A DNA stretch of 64,000 nt, from assembly GCF_027595985.1 (NCBI RefSeq), contig NC_073305.1, forward strand, positions 32,512,939 through 32,576,938, read 5' to 3'. The translations under genes were made by a program, and so were the position numbers. Shown one piece after another: positions 1 through 10,738 of this stretch. The stretch is from Sorex araneus. Taxonomy: Eukaryota; Chordata; Mammalia; Eulipotyphla; Soricidae. How positions within the stretch are numbered: position 1 is the stretch's first letter; each line of letters starts with the position of its first letter. Below the pieces are notes generated by a model that made no database searches, had not been told where the DNA came from, and saw only the letters and a program-made list of their open reading frames with translations.

Positions 1-472
1 TTCAAATGATTTGATTTCACTAAGCTCCATATGTCTGATCTGTAAGCATTTTTTTTTTTTTTTGTATTTTGTGGTCTGCATTCTCTTGAGAGAGACCTGA
101 ACCAGGTATGATAACTGGTCTTGGATAAAAATGTTAGCTACAAATCTACATTGGACTAGCAATCTGCAGGCAAAGGAAATCCTTAATCCTTTGGATAATC
201 AAGATGTTATCCAAACTACTACCTGTTACTCTTGTTGGTCCTCTATTCAGATAGCTTTTCTCTTGAGCATCACTAATCTGTGTCTTTTAGGCTCTGTGAT
301 AGTTTTGTGTGGCCATGTGAATTCTGACAAATGGAGTGTGGGTAGGAGTTACATGTTTAGCCACTTCAGAATTCCCATGCCATTCTTTGTACTTTCTATG
401 AGAGAGGAACATGTTCTTGATGCTGCCTTTTGCTGTCAGACCTGGGCTCTGGACTTTTAGAGGAAGTACTAA

Positions 473-718
473 CTGGAGCCATAGCACAGTGGGTTGGGTG
501 TTTGCCTTGCACGCGGCCGACTCAGGTTTGATTCCTCCGTCCCTATCGGAGAGCCCAGCAAGCTACTAAGAGTATCACACCTGCACAGCAGAACCTGTCA
601 AGCTACCTGTGGTGTATTTGATATGCCAAAAACAGTAACAAGTCTCACAAAGGAGACGTGTGCCGGCTCGAGCAAACTGATGAACAACGGGACGGCAGTG
701 CTACAGTACTACTACTAA
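473..718 (+). repeat. SINE, type B body (ACAGTG tail)
   Basis: The tRNA-like head (gagccatagcacagtgggt, B-box ggtttgattcc) is followed by the type B body 'gagcccagcaagctactaagagtat ... caaaaacagtaacaagtctcac' (given here in fragments) and the tail 'cagtgctacagtactact'. It runs directly into a (GT)n at 724-771. No poly(A) tail. Confidence 0.85.
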
Positions 719-722
719 CTGG

Positions 723-723
<1 letters not shown>

Positions 724-771
<48 letters not shown>
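724..771. repeat. (GT)n microsatellite
   Basis: About 23 uninterrupted GT units directly after the type B SINE tail. Confidence 0.95.
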
Positions 772-772
<1 letters not shown>

Positions 773-1005
773 CGGGGGGATTCTTATGAAAATGGTGACA
801 ATGGAGAACAAAGGGTGAACAAAGACGATTGGTAGTCGGAAAGGTGTAGCAGATAGGTACTTTCACACAACTTTTGCTGTTTAGGCACATAAATCAAGTC
901 TAGCACCCAGTCTCGCACTGATAGAGGTGGTGTATCTAGATTTAGAGGAATTCAGGCAGAAGTGATTGTCTCTTACAGGCCCATTTATTTAAATTCTCCA
1001 CTGTG

Positions 1006-1180
1006 GGGGATGGAACGCTAGTACACTGGGTAGGGTGTTTGCCTAGCACGCTGCCAATATGGGTTTGATCCCTGGCACCCCATATAGTCTTCTGAGCCTT
1101 CCAGGAATGAGCACTGAGCACAGAGCCAGAAGTAAGCCCTGTGCATAGCCAAATGTGGCCACTAACCCCCTTCCCCAAAA
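1006..1180 (+). repeat. SOR-type SINE, type A
   Basis: Head 'acactgggtagggtgtttgc' and body 'caccccatatagtcttctga'; diverged, ending in a C- and A-rich tail. A more diverged partial plus-strand copy follows at about 1346-1465. The remaining sequence to 2250 (including a weak SINE-like patch near 1640-1745) shows no gene. Confidence 0.8.
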
Positions 1181-2249
1181 CTAAAACTAAATAATAATAA
1201 AAGAATTACCTATTATGATACTTTTTTTTTCTTACTAAATCAAGTCCAATACAAAATGAGTTGCATTTGAGTGGATCTCCCTGGATCCAGGAAGCTGGAA
1301 CCCAAAATGTCTCCATGGAGCAGAGTTCCTGGTCAATAATTTTTATGCAGGAGCCAGAGAGATATCAGAAAGGGCAGGGCACTGGCCCATATAGTCCCCC
1401 AGGCCATGCCAGGAGAGATCCCTGGGTACAAAGCCACCACTGGGTGTGGCCCCAAAATAAAACAACAAACATCCTTCACACAATACTGCCAAGGGGAAAT
1501 ACATGATTAAGCAACTGCAATTTGTAGATGTTTGGTAAAGCAATTAACGTATCAATTCAATGATAATTTTTACCTATATTCAGTTTATACGGCACTGTAA
1601 AAAATTACCGGGAAAATTGAAGCAACACAAATTTTGGCATGGGAGCAGCCTGGTGGTATGGGGGTGGCGGCTGGTAGTGCCAAGGATCAAGCCCAGAGTT
1701 CTCACATGCTAGAGGCACCTCCCTTGCCCTGTTGTGTACTACTGATTGCTCAAACAATATATCCACATACTAACTTGTTATCAGTTCTCCATGTCACAGC
1801 TTGTTATCTTATTGCCAGAGGCTCTGAAACCTTGAGAATGCAGTTCTAGAATTCCCAGTTTTACAGTTAGCACATTTGTGTATAGATTTTATATGAGAAT
1901 GTGTACTAAAAAAAAAAGAAGCAAGCTAACTGGAAAGCATTCAACGTAGAGTCCAGTTTCTAAACTAAAAGGATTTTAAAGTCTAAGTACCATGCAATAT
2001 CAATAACATCAGTGTTGTTGATTATAATTACCTCCAGATTAGTGCTTCCCAGAATAAACATCGCATGAATCATAAACTTTAATATGTGTGAGTCACTGGG
2101 CACTTGTTAGAAATTGCAGATTCTGATTCAGTAGGTTTAAGGTAGGACCTAGAACTCTTCATTAATGAGTTTCTGAAAGATGCTGCAGCTAGGCCTTAGA
2201 AAAGCAAGGTGTGACCGCATATTAAAAGTAAAAAAAAAAAAAGTGGAAA

Positions 2250-2415
2250 TCCCAGGGTTGGAGCGATAGTACAGTGGGTAGGGTGTTTGCCTTGCACGTG
2301 GCTGACCTGGATTTGAATCCCAGCATTCCATATGGTCCCCTGAGCACTTCCAGGAGTAATTTTTGAGTGCAAAGCCAGGAGCAACCCCTGTGTATCGCCG
2401 GGTGTGACCACCCCC
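2250..2415 (+). repeat. SOR-type SINE, type A
   Basis: Near full-length copy from 'gttggagcgatagtacagtg' to 'cgccgggtgtgaccaccc', ending in C/CA-rich sequence. Confidence 0.88.
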
Positions 2416-2559
2416 CCCCCACACACACACAAAAAGTAGAAATTCCAGGTTAAGGCATTTACTATACATGTAGTCACATTAATAGGTGCAGCCCTATTCA
2501 ACAAACTCCAGAAATTTGGAAGGTAATACTTTCATTCTTGGTGTTAGAAGTCAATACCT

Positions 2560-2725
2560 AGGAGCCGGAACAATAAGACAGTTGTTAGGTTGTTTGCCTT
2601 GCACATAACCCACCCGGGTTTGATTTCTGGCATCCCATATGGTCCCCTGAGCACTGCCAGGAGTAATTCCTGAGTGCAGAACCAGAAATAACCCCTGAGC
2701 ATTGTTAGGTGTGACCCAAACAGAA
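2560..2725 (+). repeat. SOR-type SINE, type A
   Basis: Starts 'aggagccggaacaataagac', diverged head, well-kept body, ends 'gtgacccaaacagaaaaaaa'. The flanking 2726-3084 is AT-rich and has no recognised feature. Confidence 0.85.
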
Positions 2726-3084
2726 AAAAAAAAATCTATGTAGAAAGCATTAGTCTGTCCAATTTTACCAGTATGGATCACTAGTGTGCTAAGAAATTTT
2801 CTGGCTTGAGACATTACTTTCTTTTAACCATGCATTATGCACCTAAGACTGATAATTTTGATAAATGAATGTTACTTTAAATATGGAGGTGGCCAGAGAT
2901 GGTGGTGGTGGGGGAGCAAATTGGGCCAAAAAAAGCAGAGGAAAAGAGTAGAAGTCAGACTTTAAAAAATGGCAGTATTAAAAATCTAATCCCAATATGT
3001 ACTCTAATATATACAAATGCATACTTTCACAAATGAAATGTGACTCTATTGATTTATATATCTCAAAGAGTGTTATTTATTTTT

Positions 3085-3615
3085 TTTGGCCCACATCCAG
3101 CAATGCTCAGGAGTTATTCCTGGCTTTGCACTCAGGAATTACTACTCTGGAGGTGCACAGGGGACCATAGGGGGTGCAAGGGATTGAACCCAGGTTCGCT
3201 ATGGCTTCTCAAATAATCTTTCTTAACTCTTTCTCAAAATCTCTACCTCCACATCCTTTGTCTGCATCCTGAATGTGTGTCCTCCTTTCTTCCTTTCATT
3301 ATGCCACACCTGGTAGTGTCCAAGGGTTCCAGGGATGAAGCCCAGTCCTCTGGCGTGTAGAGCATGCACTTTAGCCCTTGGAGCTATCTCCCCACCCCCA
3401 CGCCAAATGTGTTATTTTTCTCCCCAAACTTTTGTTTTTTCTCCCCAAACTTTGGGTCACACCCAATGGTGCTCAGGGTTTACTCCTGGCTCACAATCAC
3501 AGGTCACCTAGGTGGGCTCTGCAGACCATAAGGAGTGCCATAAGGTTTGAACCTGGGTCAGCTGCATGCAACACAAGTGCCCTACCCATTGAACTATATA
3601 TAACTCTGGCCCCGA
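3085..3615 (-). repeat. Cluster of minus-strand SINE fragments
   Basis: Type A copy at about 3085-3215 truncated in its head, an older related fragment at about 3300-3400, and a diverged type A copy at about 3448-3615 ending 'ctggcccc'. 3616-4160 is AT-rich with nothing recognised. Confidence 0.75.
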
Positions 3616-4159
3616 TTTCTTGGGGCCTTCCAAATATACATCACACATATGTTTGTTAGTGTTTTTTATTTGTTAATTTTTCCTGAATGGGTTTGGCCAC
3701 TTTGCAAAGTACATTATGACTAATTATAACTTATTTTTTTTTATAAAATTAAAGTGAGAAAAGTACATATCTTAAAATGTCCACCAGTCCTACTAAACTT
3801 ATATAACAAAACAGTTCCCTGCTCTCCTCTCTCTTCTGTAATTTGCAAATTCCCAAGTTCCTTTCAAACAGTAGTTTCTTCTGACTTTCAGTTCTAGGAG
3901 GCATCTCTAGATTTTTATGATGAAAGTTGAGGACTGAACAATTGCTAGACCTTCCTGTCTTATTATACTCATTGTGACTTTTTGGTTACATCAAATTTCT
4001 TTGTTAAACTTATGAATATTTACAAAACAGATAAAGGTATATCGTAATGCATACCATCATTTGCATTCCATTTAATTTCTAAACGACATCCATAGATCAC
4101 TCTCTGAGTCTGAGAAAAACTGGTCAAGATATTTGCTTATCAGGGCAATCTCATTCTTT

Positions 4160-4860
4160 CTCCTTCTATTTTCCTTGGAGATACCCCTTCTGGAGCCTAA
4201 TCTGTTACCCTCCTGAGGGCGATTGCCTGGCAGCCGGAGGCTGAGATGATGTAATCAGAAGTATTAATAGTGTCAGTGAGCTGGTTGACTGTAGCTCCTG
4301 TTGCGTTGCTTAGCCACACTTTTGCGTAATTAGGCATCTCCTAAACGAAGTGCTTTTTTTGGGAAACTATTTATTGCAGCATGTTGGTGTGGTGGGCAGG
4401 TAGAGGGTATGCCCTCGACACAAGAGCCCTGCTGAGAGAAGCCCCACTCGGGTGCCTGGTGCTTGATTAGACTCCCCCCAATGCTGCTGCTAACCTCACT
4501 CTCTCCACCAACTCAGAGAGCCCCCAGGAGCCTTCGCCCCTCTGCTTCCTGCCTCCAACGGTTCTGGGCTCCACCTGCACAAAGGCCCAGCTGTGGACCC
4601 CGCCGCCTGCTCACGCCACAGGTTCCCAGGGCCCAGCTGGATTTGCAGCCTCAGCGGTTGGCTCTGGGCCTCTTGGCCCTTCTGCTTTGCTCTCGTCCCT
4701 TTGTCCATCTCATCTGTCCCTCCGTCTGTCTGTGCTCCTCTCATCTGTCAGACTGTTTCTGGGAAGCTCGTCACTGTCGCGTTGGCACCTTTCCAGCCTG
4801 TCCCCAACCATTCTCCATAAATTTACTCAAATTTATGAGGCCTTAATTTATCAATGCTTC
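4160..4860. other. Non-repeat, partly GC-rich block; candidate conserved noncoding element
   Basis: No SINE, LINE or simple repeat is seen. It has an AT-rich part with homeodomain-like TAATTA (gcgtaattaggca near 4325), a GC-rich centre (4440-4700), then a perfect 9-bp inverted repeat at 4816-4837. Open frames of up to 127 codons exist but show no recognisable protein. It lies downstream of CLASP2. Confidence 0.35.
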
Positions 4861-4894
4861 CAATACAACTGAAAATATGGAACTGGATTTTATT

Positions 4895-5155
4895 TTGCTT
4901 TTTGTGCCGCAGCTGGCACTGCTCAGGGATTACTCCTGGCTCTGCACTCAGGGATCACTTGTGGTGGGGCTTAGAGGGACCATATGGGATGTTAGGGATT
5001 GAACCTAAGCACTTGGCTATGCTCAGTTTATTGCTGGCTCTATGCTCAGGGGTCACTGCTGATGGTGCTCAGGGGATTATATACAGCGCTGGGGACTGAA
5101 CCTGGGTCATCCATCACAAGGCAAGTGTATGACCCACTGTGCTACCTCTCAGATC
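4895..5155 (-). repeat. Two overlapping/nested minus-strand type A SINEs
   Basis: Body motifs 'gctcagggattactcctggc' and again 'gctctatgctcaggggtcac', with one 3' end motif '...ctgtgctacctctcagatca'. This suggests one copy inserted in or next to another. Confidence 0.75.
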
Positions 5156-5404
5156 ACCTATTCACTTATAAGACAAGTATTAAAATATGCTATGTTCTTT
5201 TGTAGATAGTCTGGACATGTTAAACCTGTCTGCAAATGTCCAGGGTTACACAGGAAGAACTTGGGCTAGCCAATAAAGTAGATTCAGAAATTCCAAGATA
5301 TGCATTCTAAAATGCAATCTAAGTGGACTAACAAGTTCACTGGTTTAACCTAAAAATTAACATGACAAATCTCGCTTTTATGTAATCTGCAGAATTCTTT
5401 TTAA

Positions 5405-5612
5405 AAATTTTTTGTTAGTGAGTCACCGTGAGGTACAGTTACAGACTTAACAAACTTTTGTGCTTGCATTTCAGTCATATAATTGTCGAGTGCCCATCCC
5501 TCCACGAGTGCCCATTTTCCACCACCAATGGTCCCAGCATCCCTCCCACCACCCCCACCCCGTCCCCTCCACCCCACCCCCTCCACCCCACCCCACCTCT
5601 GTGGCCGGGCAT
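5405..5612 (-). repeat. LINE-type 3' end (shrew repeat)
   Basis: Reads 'gtgagtcaccgtgaggtaca ... ccatccctccacgagtgccc' then CCCCACC-rich. The same unit recurs at 8885-9200 and 21110-21330, and in the opposite orientation at 43060-43170 ('tctcatggtgattcaataaa'). The A-rich end shows this is the 3' end. I infer L1 origin; not verified. Confidence 0.7.
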
Positions 5613-5620
5613 TCCATTTT

Positions 5621-5678
<58 letters not shown>
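5621..5678. repeat. (CT)n microsatellite
   Basis: About 28 CT units attached to the inner side of the LINE-type 3' end. Confidence 0.95.
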
Positions 5679-5682
<4 letters not shown>

Positions 5683-5889
5683 AATCTAAAGAATCTTAAG
5701 TGAGATGTCTTTAGACTTTAATTCTGAAAAGATTAGCCTTTACGAACCCGGTTCCAGTGACACTTCTAAGTATGACACCCCTAAAATCTACTATAAATAT
5801 TTCCTAGTACTGGTAATGGGAGCAACACACTAATGTTCTTTGAGATGGGATTGGGGCTGGCAAATGGCTAAAGGGCCAGGGTATGTGCT

Positions 5890-6046
5890 TTTTTTGTTTT
5901 CTGGGCTACACCCAGAAGTGTTAAGGGGTTACTCCTGGTTCTACAACCAGGAAAAACTTCTGGTGGACTCAGGACCAAATGCGGTTGAACCTGGGTCAGC
6001 CACATGCAAGGCAAGCGCCCTACACACTGTACTATTGCTCTGGCCC
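5890..6046 (-). repeat. SOR-type SINE, type A
   Basis: Starts 'gttttctgggctacacccag', ends 'ctattgctctggccccc'. A plus-strand partial copy abuts it (about 6047-6150, 'agagccccaggttaattctt'). 6160-7130 is AT-rich unique sequence with no gene or repeat recognised. Confidence 0.8.
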
Positions 6047-7289
6047 CCTGGAGTGCATGAGTACATGACAGAGCCCCAGGTTAATTCTTGATGCCCAATG
6101 GGCCCCAAAGCACCCAGAATAACTCCTGAGCACCACTGGGTATGGCCCAAATCCAAAGGAAAAAAATTTGGGCTTGGTGTAGGGGTGGGCAGGAGTGGCT
6201 GGCCTGTAACTGCTGTTAAGAAAGTGCTCAGAGGCACTGTTGTATGATCAGATAAGCAGCATGCCCTGTGGACAGCCTTGAACTCCAGGATTCATCTGGT
6301 GCTGATGTCAGACTTTATTATCAGAATGTGCTAAGTGGTTCCAAGAAGTAAACCCACGGCCTCACACACATAAACCATGCACCCTATGGCTGATGAGTAT
6401 AAGTTTAAAATATCAAGTACATATTAAGATACTTGTTTTATTTTCCCATTCTATTAGTATTATAAGAGGATCTTAAACCCAGTTGTTTAAGCAACTAGTA
6501 TATCTTTGAAAAGTGTTTCTATGTTTAGCAACTTCTATACTCAAGCCATCTATAAAGCTGCTTAGTATGAAATAATTGGAGATGTGCCTAAAATTTAACT
6601 ATTTGTCCTAAGAATACTCAGTGAAGAACAATTCAGAATTATGCTGCATACACACAAAGGAATACTTTGCTGACATTAAAAGTCATTTTGCAGAAGAACA
6701 AAGAGGATTAATATATCCAAAATGTTAGCTAATTCTATTCTTGTCACTCTTCTGGCTAACAAATTTTAATGTTCCCTAATAGTTTTCAATGTTAACTCAA
6801 ATTAATTATCTCAGTACTCCACAAATTGGCACAAGATTATCTCAACTGGTGCTTATTAGAGGTAATTTTTTCTTCAAGTTTTTTTTTATTTCTAAGAATT
6901 CCACAATGTGTAAATAGCTATTTTAAAATAAAAGTTCTTTCAATCTTCTAGAACTTTTTTTGTATAATGTTAAAATTGTACCAATGATAACAAATGAACA
7001 AAAAATGCAGGCAGTAAGGCTGTCAAAGATTTAGTAAAAAAACTTTCTTGTATTTATAGAACATAGAAATCCTCCTTTCCCATTTGCTGTACATTAGCCA
7101 TAAGAATACCTGGTTTACTTAGACCCAGCCTTTGGCTCTGAGGTCACCCCTGAATGTAGGGGGTTAAACCAAACTCCTGCAGGCAAAGCCTGCACTCGGA
7201 TCTCTTGAATTATCCCCCTGGTCCAGTCTTTTACTAATCTTATTAACGTGGTGAAGTCACTTTGACCTAGTGTTTTTTAAGAATTAAAT

Positions 7290-7470
7290 GAGGGCTGGGG
7301 CTGGGACAATAGTACAGCGGGTAGGGCGTTTGCCTTGCACCGGCTGACCCAGGTTTGATCCCGGGTATCCCATATGGTCCACTGAGCATTGCCAGGAGTA
7401 ATTCTTGAGTGCAGAGCCAGGCGTAACCCCTGAAAATGACTGGGTGTGACCAAAAACCACACAAACAAAA
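7290..7470 (+). repeat. SOR-type SINE, type A
   Basis: Starts 'gggctggggctgggacaata', ends 'ctgggtgtgaccaaaaacca'. An older minus-strand fragment precedes it at about 7135-7230. 7480-7740 holds no recognised feature. Confidence 0.88.
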
Positions 7471-7751
7471 AAAGAGGGGGCCTTGGTGTGGCTCAGAGCC
7501 TAACGGCTCCTGCTTTGTGTAAAGCCTCGGTATGATGCCACCTGCAGGCACTGAGCGCCAGGCTATGGCTCTGCAGTTCCAGAGATGGAAGGGACATATT
7601 TGGCCCTTGGCCCCATGTGCGCAGACCTGGCCACTAAAGCTTGTGATGGCAGCGAACATTGGGATCTAGAGCTCAAGTGTGCGCCCCCCGTCAACTGCCC
7701 CCGCAACTGCAATAACATCAAGGAACATGGGGGAAAAGTGTAAAACATAGC

Positions 7752-7999
7752 ACTGTTAGCACTGTCGTCCCCTTGTTCATCGATTTGCTTGAGCGGACAC
7801 CAATAATGTCTCGATCGTGAGACTTGTTGTTACTGATTTTGGCATATCGAATACACCACGGGTAGCTTGCCAGGCTCTGCCGTGTGGGCGGGATACTCTC
7901 GGTAGCTTGCTGGGCTCTCTGAGAGGGACGGAGGAATCGAACATGGGTTGGCACGTGCAAGGCGAACGCCGTACCTGCTGTGCTATTGCTCCAGTCCAT
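7752..7999 (-). repeat. SINE, type B
   Basis: Full-length minus-strand copy, from tail 'cactgttagcactgtcgtcc' to head 'gctattgctccagtcca'. Confidence 0.88.
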
Positions 8000-8095
8000 A
8001 AAATGTAAATACAACAAATTTATCCTACAGTTGAAACCACAACTTCAAGCCACACTTTACTAGAAACTGTTATTGTACACATTCTATGTTGTACA

Positions 8096-8272
8096 TTTTT
8101 TTTTTTTTTTTTTTTGGGTCACACCCAGCAATGCTTAGGGGTTACTCCTGGCTCTACACTCAGGAATTACTCCTGGCAATGCCTGGGGGACCATATGGGA
8201 TGCCGGGGATCGAACCCGGGTCGGCCGCGTGCAAGGCAAACGCCCTACCCGCTGTGCTATCGCTCCGGCCCC
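8096..8272 (-). repeat. SOR-type SINE, type A, full length with target-site duplication
   Basis: T-rich start then 'gggtcacacccagcaatgct', ends 'ctatcgctccggcccc'. Flanked by direct repeats TATGTTGTACATTTT, so this is a recent intact insertion. B-box (complement of ggttcgatccc) and A-box are well kept. Confidence 0.95.
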
Positions 8273-8359
8273 TATGTTGTACATTTTGAAAACCCAGAAG
8301 AAATGAGTGTATCTCAACAGTCATCATTTTAAATTACATGATTCATTGGCATGTCTTTT

Positions 8360-8445
8360 TTTTTTTTTTTTTGGAATGGGGATTTTTGGCCACACCAGCT
8401 GGTACTCAGAGGGGGCACTGGGGATTGAACTTGGCTTAGATGCAA
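8360..8445 (-). repeat. Degraded type A SINE fragment
   Basis: 'ttttggccacaccagctggt' and 'ggggattgaacttggctt' are recognisable; the head is missing and is replaced by the inverted repeat at 8458-8507. Confidence 0.55.
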
Positions 8446-8457
8446 TGTAAGATGCAA

Positions 8458-8507
8458 TGTACATCTAGAGATAGTACAGGGGTTCCTGTACTACCTCTAG
8501 ATGTACA
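8458..8507. repeat. 23-bp near-perfect inverted repeat (hairpin)
   Basis: Arms 8458-8480 and 8485-8507 are complementary at 22 of 23 positions around a GGTT spacer. The one mismatch is A-C in plus-strand RNA but G-U in minus-strand RNA, so the minus transcript could form an unbroken 23-bp stem. A 10-bp direct repeat (GATGCAATGT) precedes and touches the left arm. Confidence 0.9.
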
Positions 8508-8884
8508 ATCTCATGCTTGTAGAACTAGCATTGAGCAGCGCAGTAAATGGATGACATCAATAATTAGCTTGGGGGAGAAATGAATAAATTTAACATAATC
8601 TTAGCTGTTTATCACAATTCTTTAATAGTTAACACCAGTGTTTGTGGAGTAAACAAATTAAGAGCACATTTAGTAGTAATCTAAAGTCACTAATAAGTTT
8701 TATAGTTATGTCAACTGAAATAATAGAATTTTAAGCATGACATTTTTCACGCTTTTATATTTTAGCTTTTAGTCACATTAAGCACTATGTTCTAACCACT
8801 GTCCTGGACTGATGGTCATTCCATGTGTCCACTTTTTCTAGGGTGTCCGTCTTTAGAAGACAGATACTTATTATTTTTCTGATG

Positions 8885-9200
8885 ATCATCTTATTTTTTA
8901 AATTGAATCACTTAGACCATCACAAAACTATTCATGATTGGGTCTCAGGCATACAATGTTCTAACTCCCCTCCCTCTACCAATGTACATTTCCCACCACC
9001 AACATTCCTAGTCCTCCCCCCCACCCCACACCTGTCTGCCTCTGTGGCAGGCACCTTTCTTCTCTCTCCCTCTCTCTCTCCTTTTGTGCATTATGGTTTG
9101 CAACTGGGTAGCAGTTTTGAGTTGTGGACATGACTGACTTCCGGAAGTATAGAGAGGTGGTGAGTGGTAGCCCATCTTGACTCTGAGATAGCCTGGAGAT
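8885..9200 (-). repeat. LINE-type 3' end (shrew repeat)
   Basis: 'attgaatcacttagaccatc' start, 'ccaatgtacatttcccacca' core, then CCCCCACC and a CTCTCT stretch; diverged from the 5405 copy. The sequence beyond the CT tract ('gttttgagttgtggacatga') may be more of the same element. Confidence 0.65.
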
Positions 9201-9255
9201 TTCAGTCACAAAGCCCTCATACCTGAATTTTCAGCAGATTAATATCTTGGTAGAG

Positions 9256-9470
9256 GGCTGGAGCGATAGCTCAGCGGTTGGGCATTCGCCTTTCATGCGG
9301 CTGACCTGAGTTCAATTCCTCCGCCTCTCTCAGAGAACCCAGCAAGCTACCCATGCGTATTGGATATGCCAAAAACAGTAACAATAAATCCCTCAATGAG
9401 AGACGTTACTGGTGCCCGCTCGAACAAATCCATGAGCAATGGGATGACAGTGACAGTGACAGTGAATATC
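9256..9470 (+). repeat. SINE, type B, tail of GACAGT repeats
   Basis: Head 'ggctggagcgatagctcagc', body 'ccagcaagctacccatgcgt', ends with four GACAGT units, a clear short tandem tail instead of poly(A). Confidence 0.88.
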
Positions 9471-9511
9471 TTGGTGAGGTCCTGAGGACAAGCATTTTAT
9501 TTATTTATATA

Positions 9512-9652
9512 TTTATTTTTCTTTTTGGGTCACATGCAATCTCAGGGGTTATTCCTGAAGGTACTTGGGAACCATACAGGATACCGGGGATTGAACCCAG
9601 GTTGGCTGTGTGCAAGGCAAATGCCCTACTCGCTGTACTACAGCTCCGGCCC
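9512..9652 (-). repeat. SOR-type SINE, type A, inserted at type B 3' flank
   Basis: Starts 'tctttttgggtcacatgcaa', ends 'ctacagctccggccccc'. AGGACAAG on both sides looks like the target-site duplication. Confidence 0.85.
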
Positions 9653-9721
9653 CCAGAGGACAAGTACTTTAGAGGACAGGCTTTTAGAGGACAAGCTTAA
9701 GTACTTGTTATTACAAAATTC

Positions 9722-9885
9722 TAGGGGCAGAGTTATAAGCCATGGTATAGCAGCTAGAACGGTTGCATGTGGCGGACCTGGGTCAATCCCCAGCATCCCA
9801 TATTGTCCTCCGAGCAGTGCCAAGAGTGATTCATGAGTGCTGATACAAGAGTAAGCCCTGAGCACCACCAGGTGTGGCCCCAAAC
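9722..9885 (+). repeat. SOR-type SINE, type A, diverged
   Basis: 'cagcatcccatattgtcctc' and 'caccaccaggtgtggcccca' identify the body; the head is strongly changed. Confidence 0.7.
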
Positions 9886-10084
9886 ACCTCCCCCCCTCCC
9901 CTACACACACTCTAACTGTTAACAGGAACTACTGTAGGGTCTTACACGTGTAAAATCTAACCAGTGAGAAAAAAAATACATCAGTATTTGGACTTAAAAT
10001 GGTCATACAACATACCAAAGATCATGAAACATAAAACACTATTAAGAAGATTCAATATTTATAACATCTATTATAAGTTATAAT

Positions 10085-10327
10085 ATCACTGTTGTTCATC
10101 GATTTACTTGAGCGAGCGCCAGTAACGTCTCCATTCGTCCCAGCCCTGAGATTTTAGCAGCCTCTCCTTACCCGTCTTTTCCAAGATTGGAGGCTCTTTC
10201 AGGGTCAGGGGAATGAGACCTGTCATTGTTACTGTTCTTGGCATATCGAATACGCCATGGGGAGCTTGCCAGTCTCTGCAGTGCGGGTGGGATACTCTCG
10301 GTAGCTTGCTGGGCTCTCTGAGAGGCA
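10085..10327 (-). repeat. SINE, type B, with internal insertion or divergence
   Basis: 'gttgttcatcgatttacttg' at one end and 'gctgggctctctgagaggca' at the other. A non-element stretch (about 10140-10215) sits within the body. LINE-type sequence ('ccatcaaatatggtgtggta') follows at about 10375-10480. Confidence 0.75.
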
Positions 10328-10732
10328 TATATATGTATATATATATTTCCCTCTATGATTTGTTGCCTGTCTACTGTCTGAACCCCATCAAATATGGTGT
10401 GGTAATTATAGAAAATGGGTAGGGAGTGTCTTATGATGTGTCGCGTGGCCGCTCCCAGGAATATGTTCACTCATATGTTATAATATATGAGTTATAATGT
10501 ATATATGTTATAATGCATAAAACTAAATAAATGTGTTGTGGTTGCTACTACAGGTAAATATTTTCTTCCCACATGCATTTATAAAGTTCATGACAGCATC
10601 ACTAATGTAACACCTTTTAGAAGATTTTTTTAGAAGATTTTTTAAAAAGAAGATTTGAAGTGATCTATCACACGGGAGACAAAGAAAACCTGATATACGT
10701 TGTTAATTTTTTCAAGTAATGTTATGTACAGT

Positions 10733-10738
10733 TTTATT
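10733..10738 (-). promoter_or_regulatory. CLASP2: Distal poly(A) signal AATAAA (candidate)
   Basis: TTTATT on the plus strand, i.e. AATAAA in the sense of CLASP2, followed in the sense direction by TGTACATAACA, a plausible cleavage site. The SINE-free block ends soon after this point, which favours it as the main gene end. Confidence 0.55.

Noticed and set aside
131..460. Plus-strand open frame of 109 codons at the window start
   Set aside because: No recognisable domain, no promoter or splice evidence, and an AT-rich intergenic setting; length is not unusual by chance.
724..771. Direct-repeat array resembling a CRISPR
   Set aside because: It is a plain GT dinucleotide repeat in mammalian DNA, without spacers.
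4463..4846. 127-codon frame in the GC-rich block
   Set aside because: Low-complexity Pro/Leu/Ser composition with overlapping frames on both strands; no support for translation.
9256..9330. tRNA gene suggested by A- and B-box motifs (here and in other SINE heads)
   Set aside because: The boxes belong to tRNA-derived SINEs; no complete cloverleaf with acceptor stem was seen.
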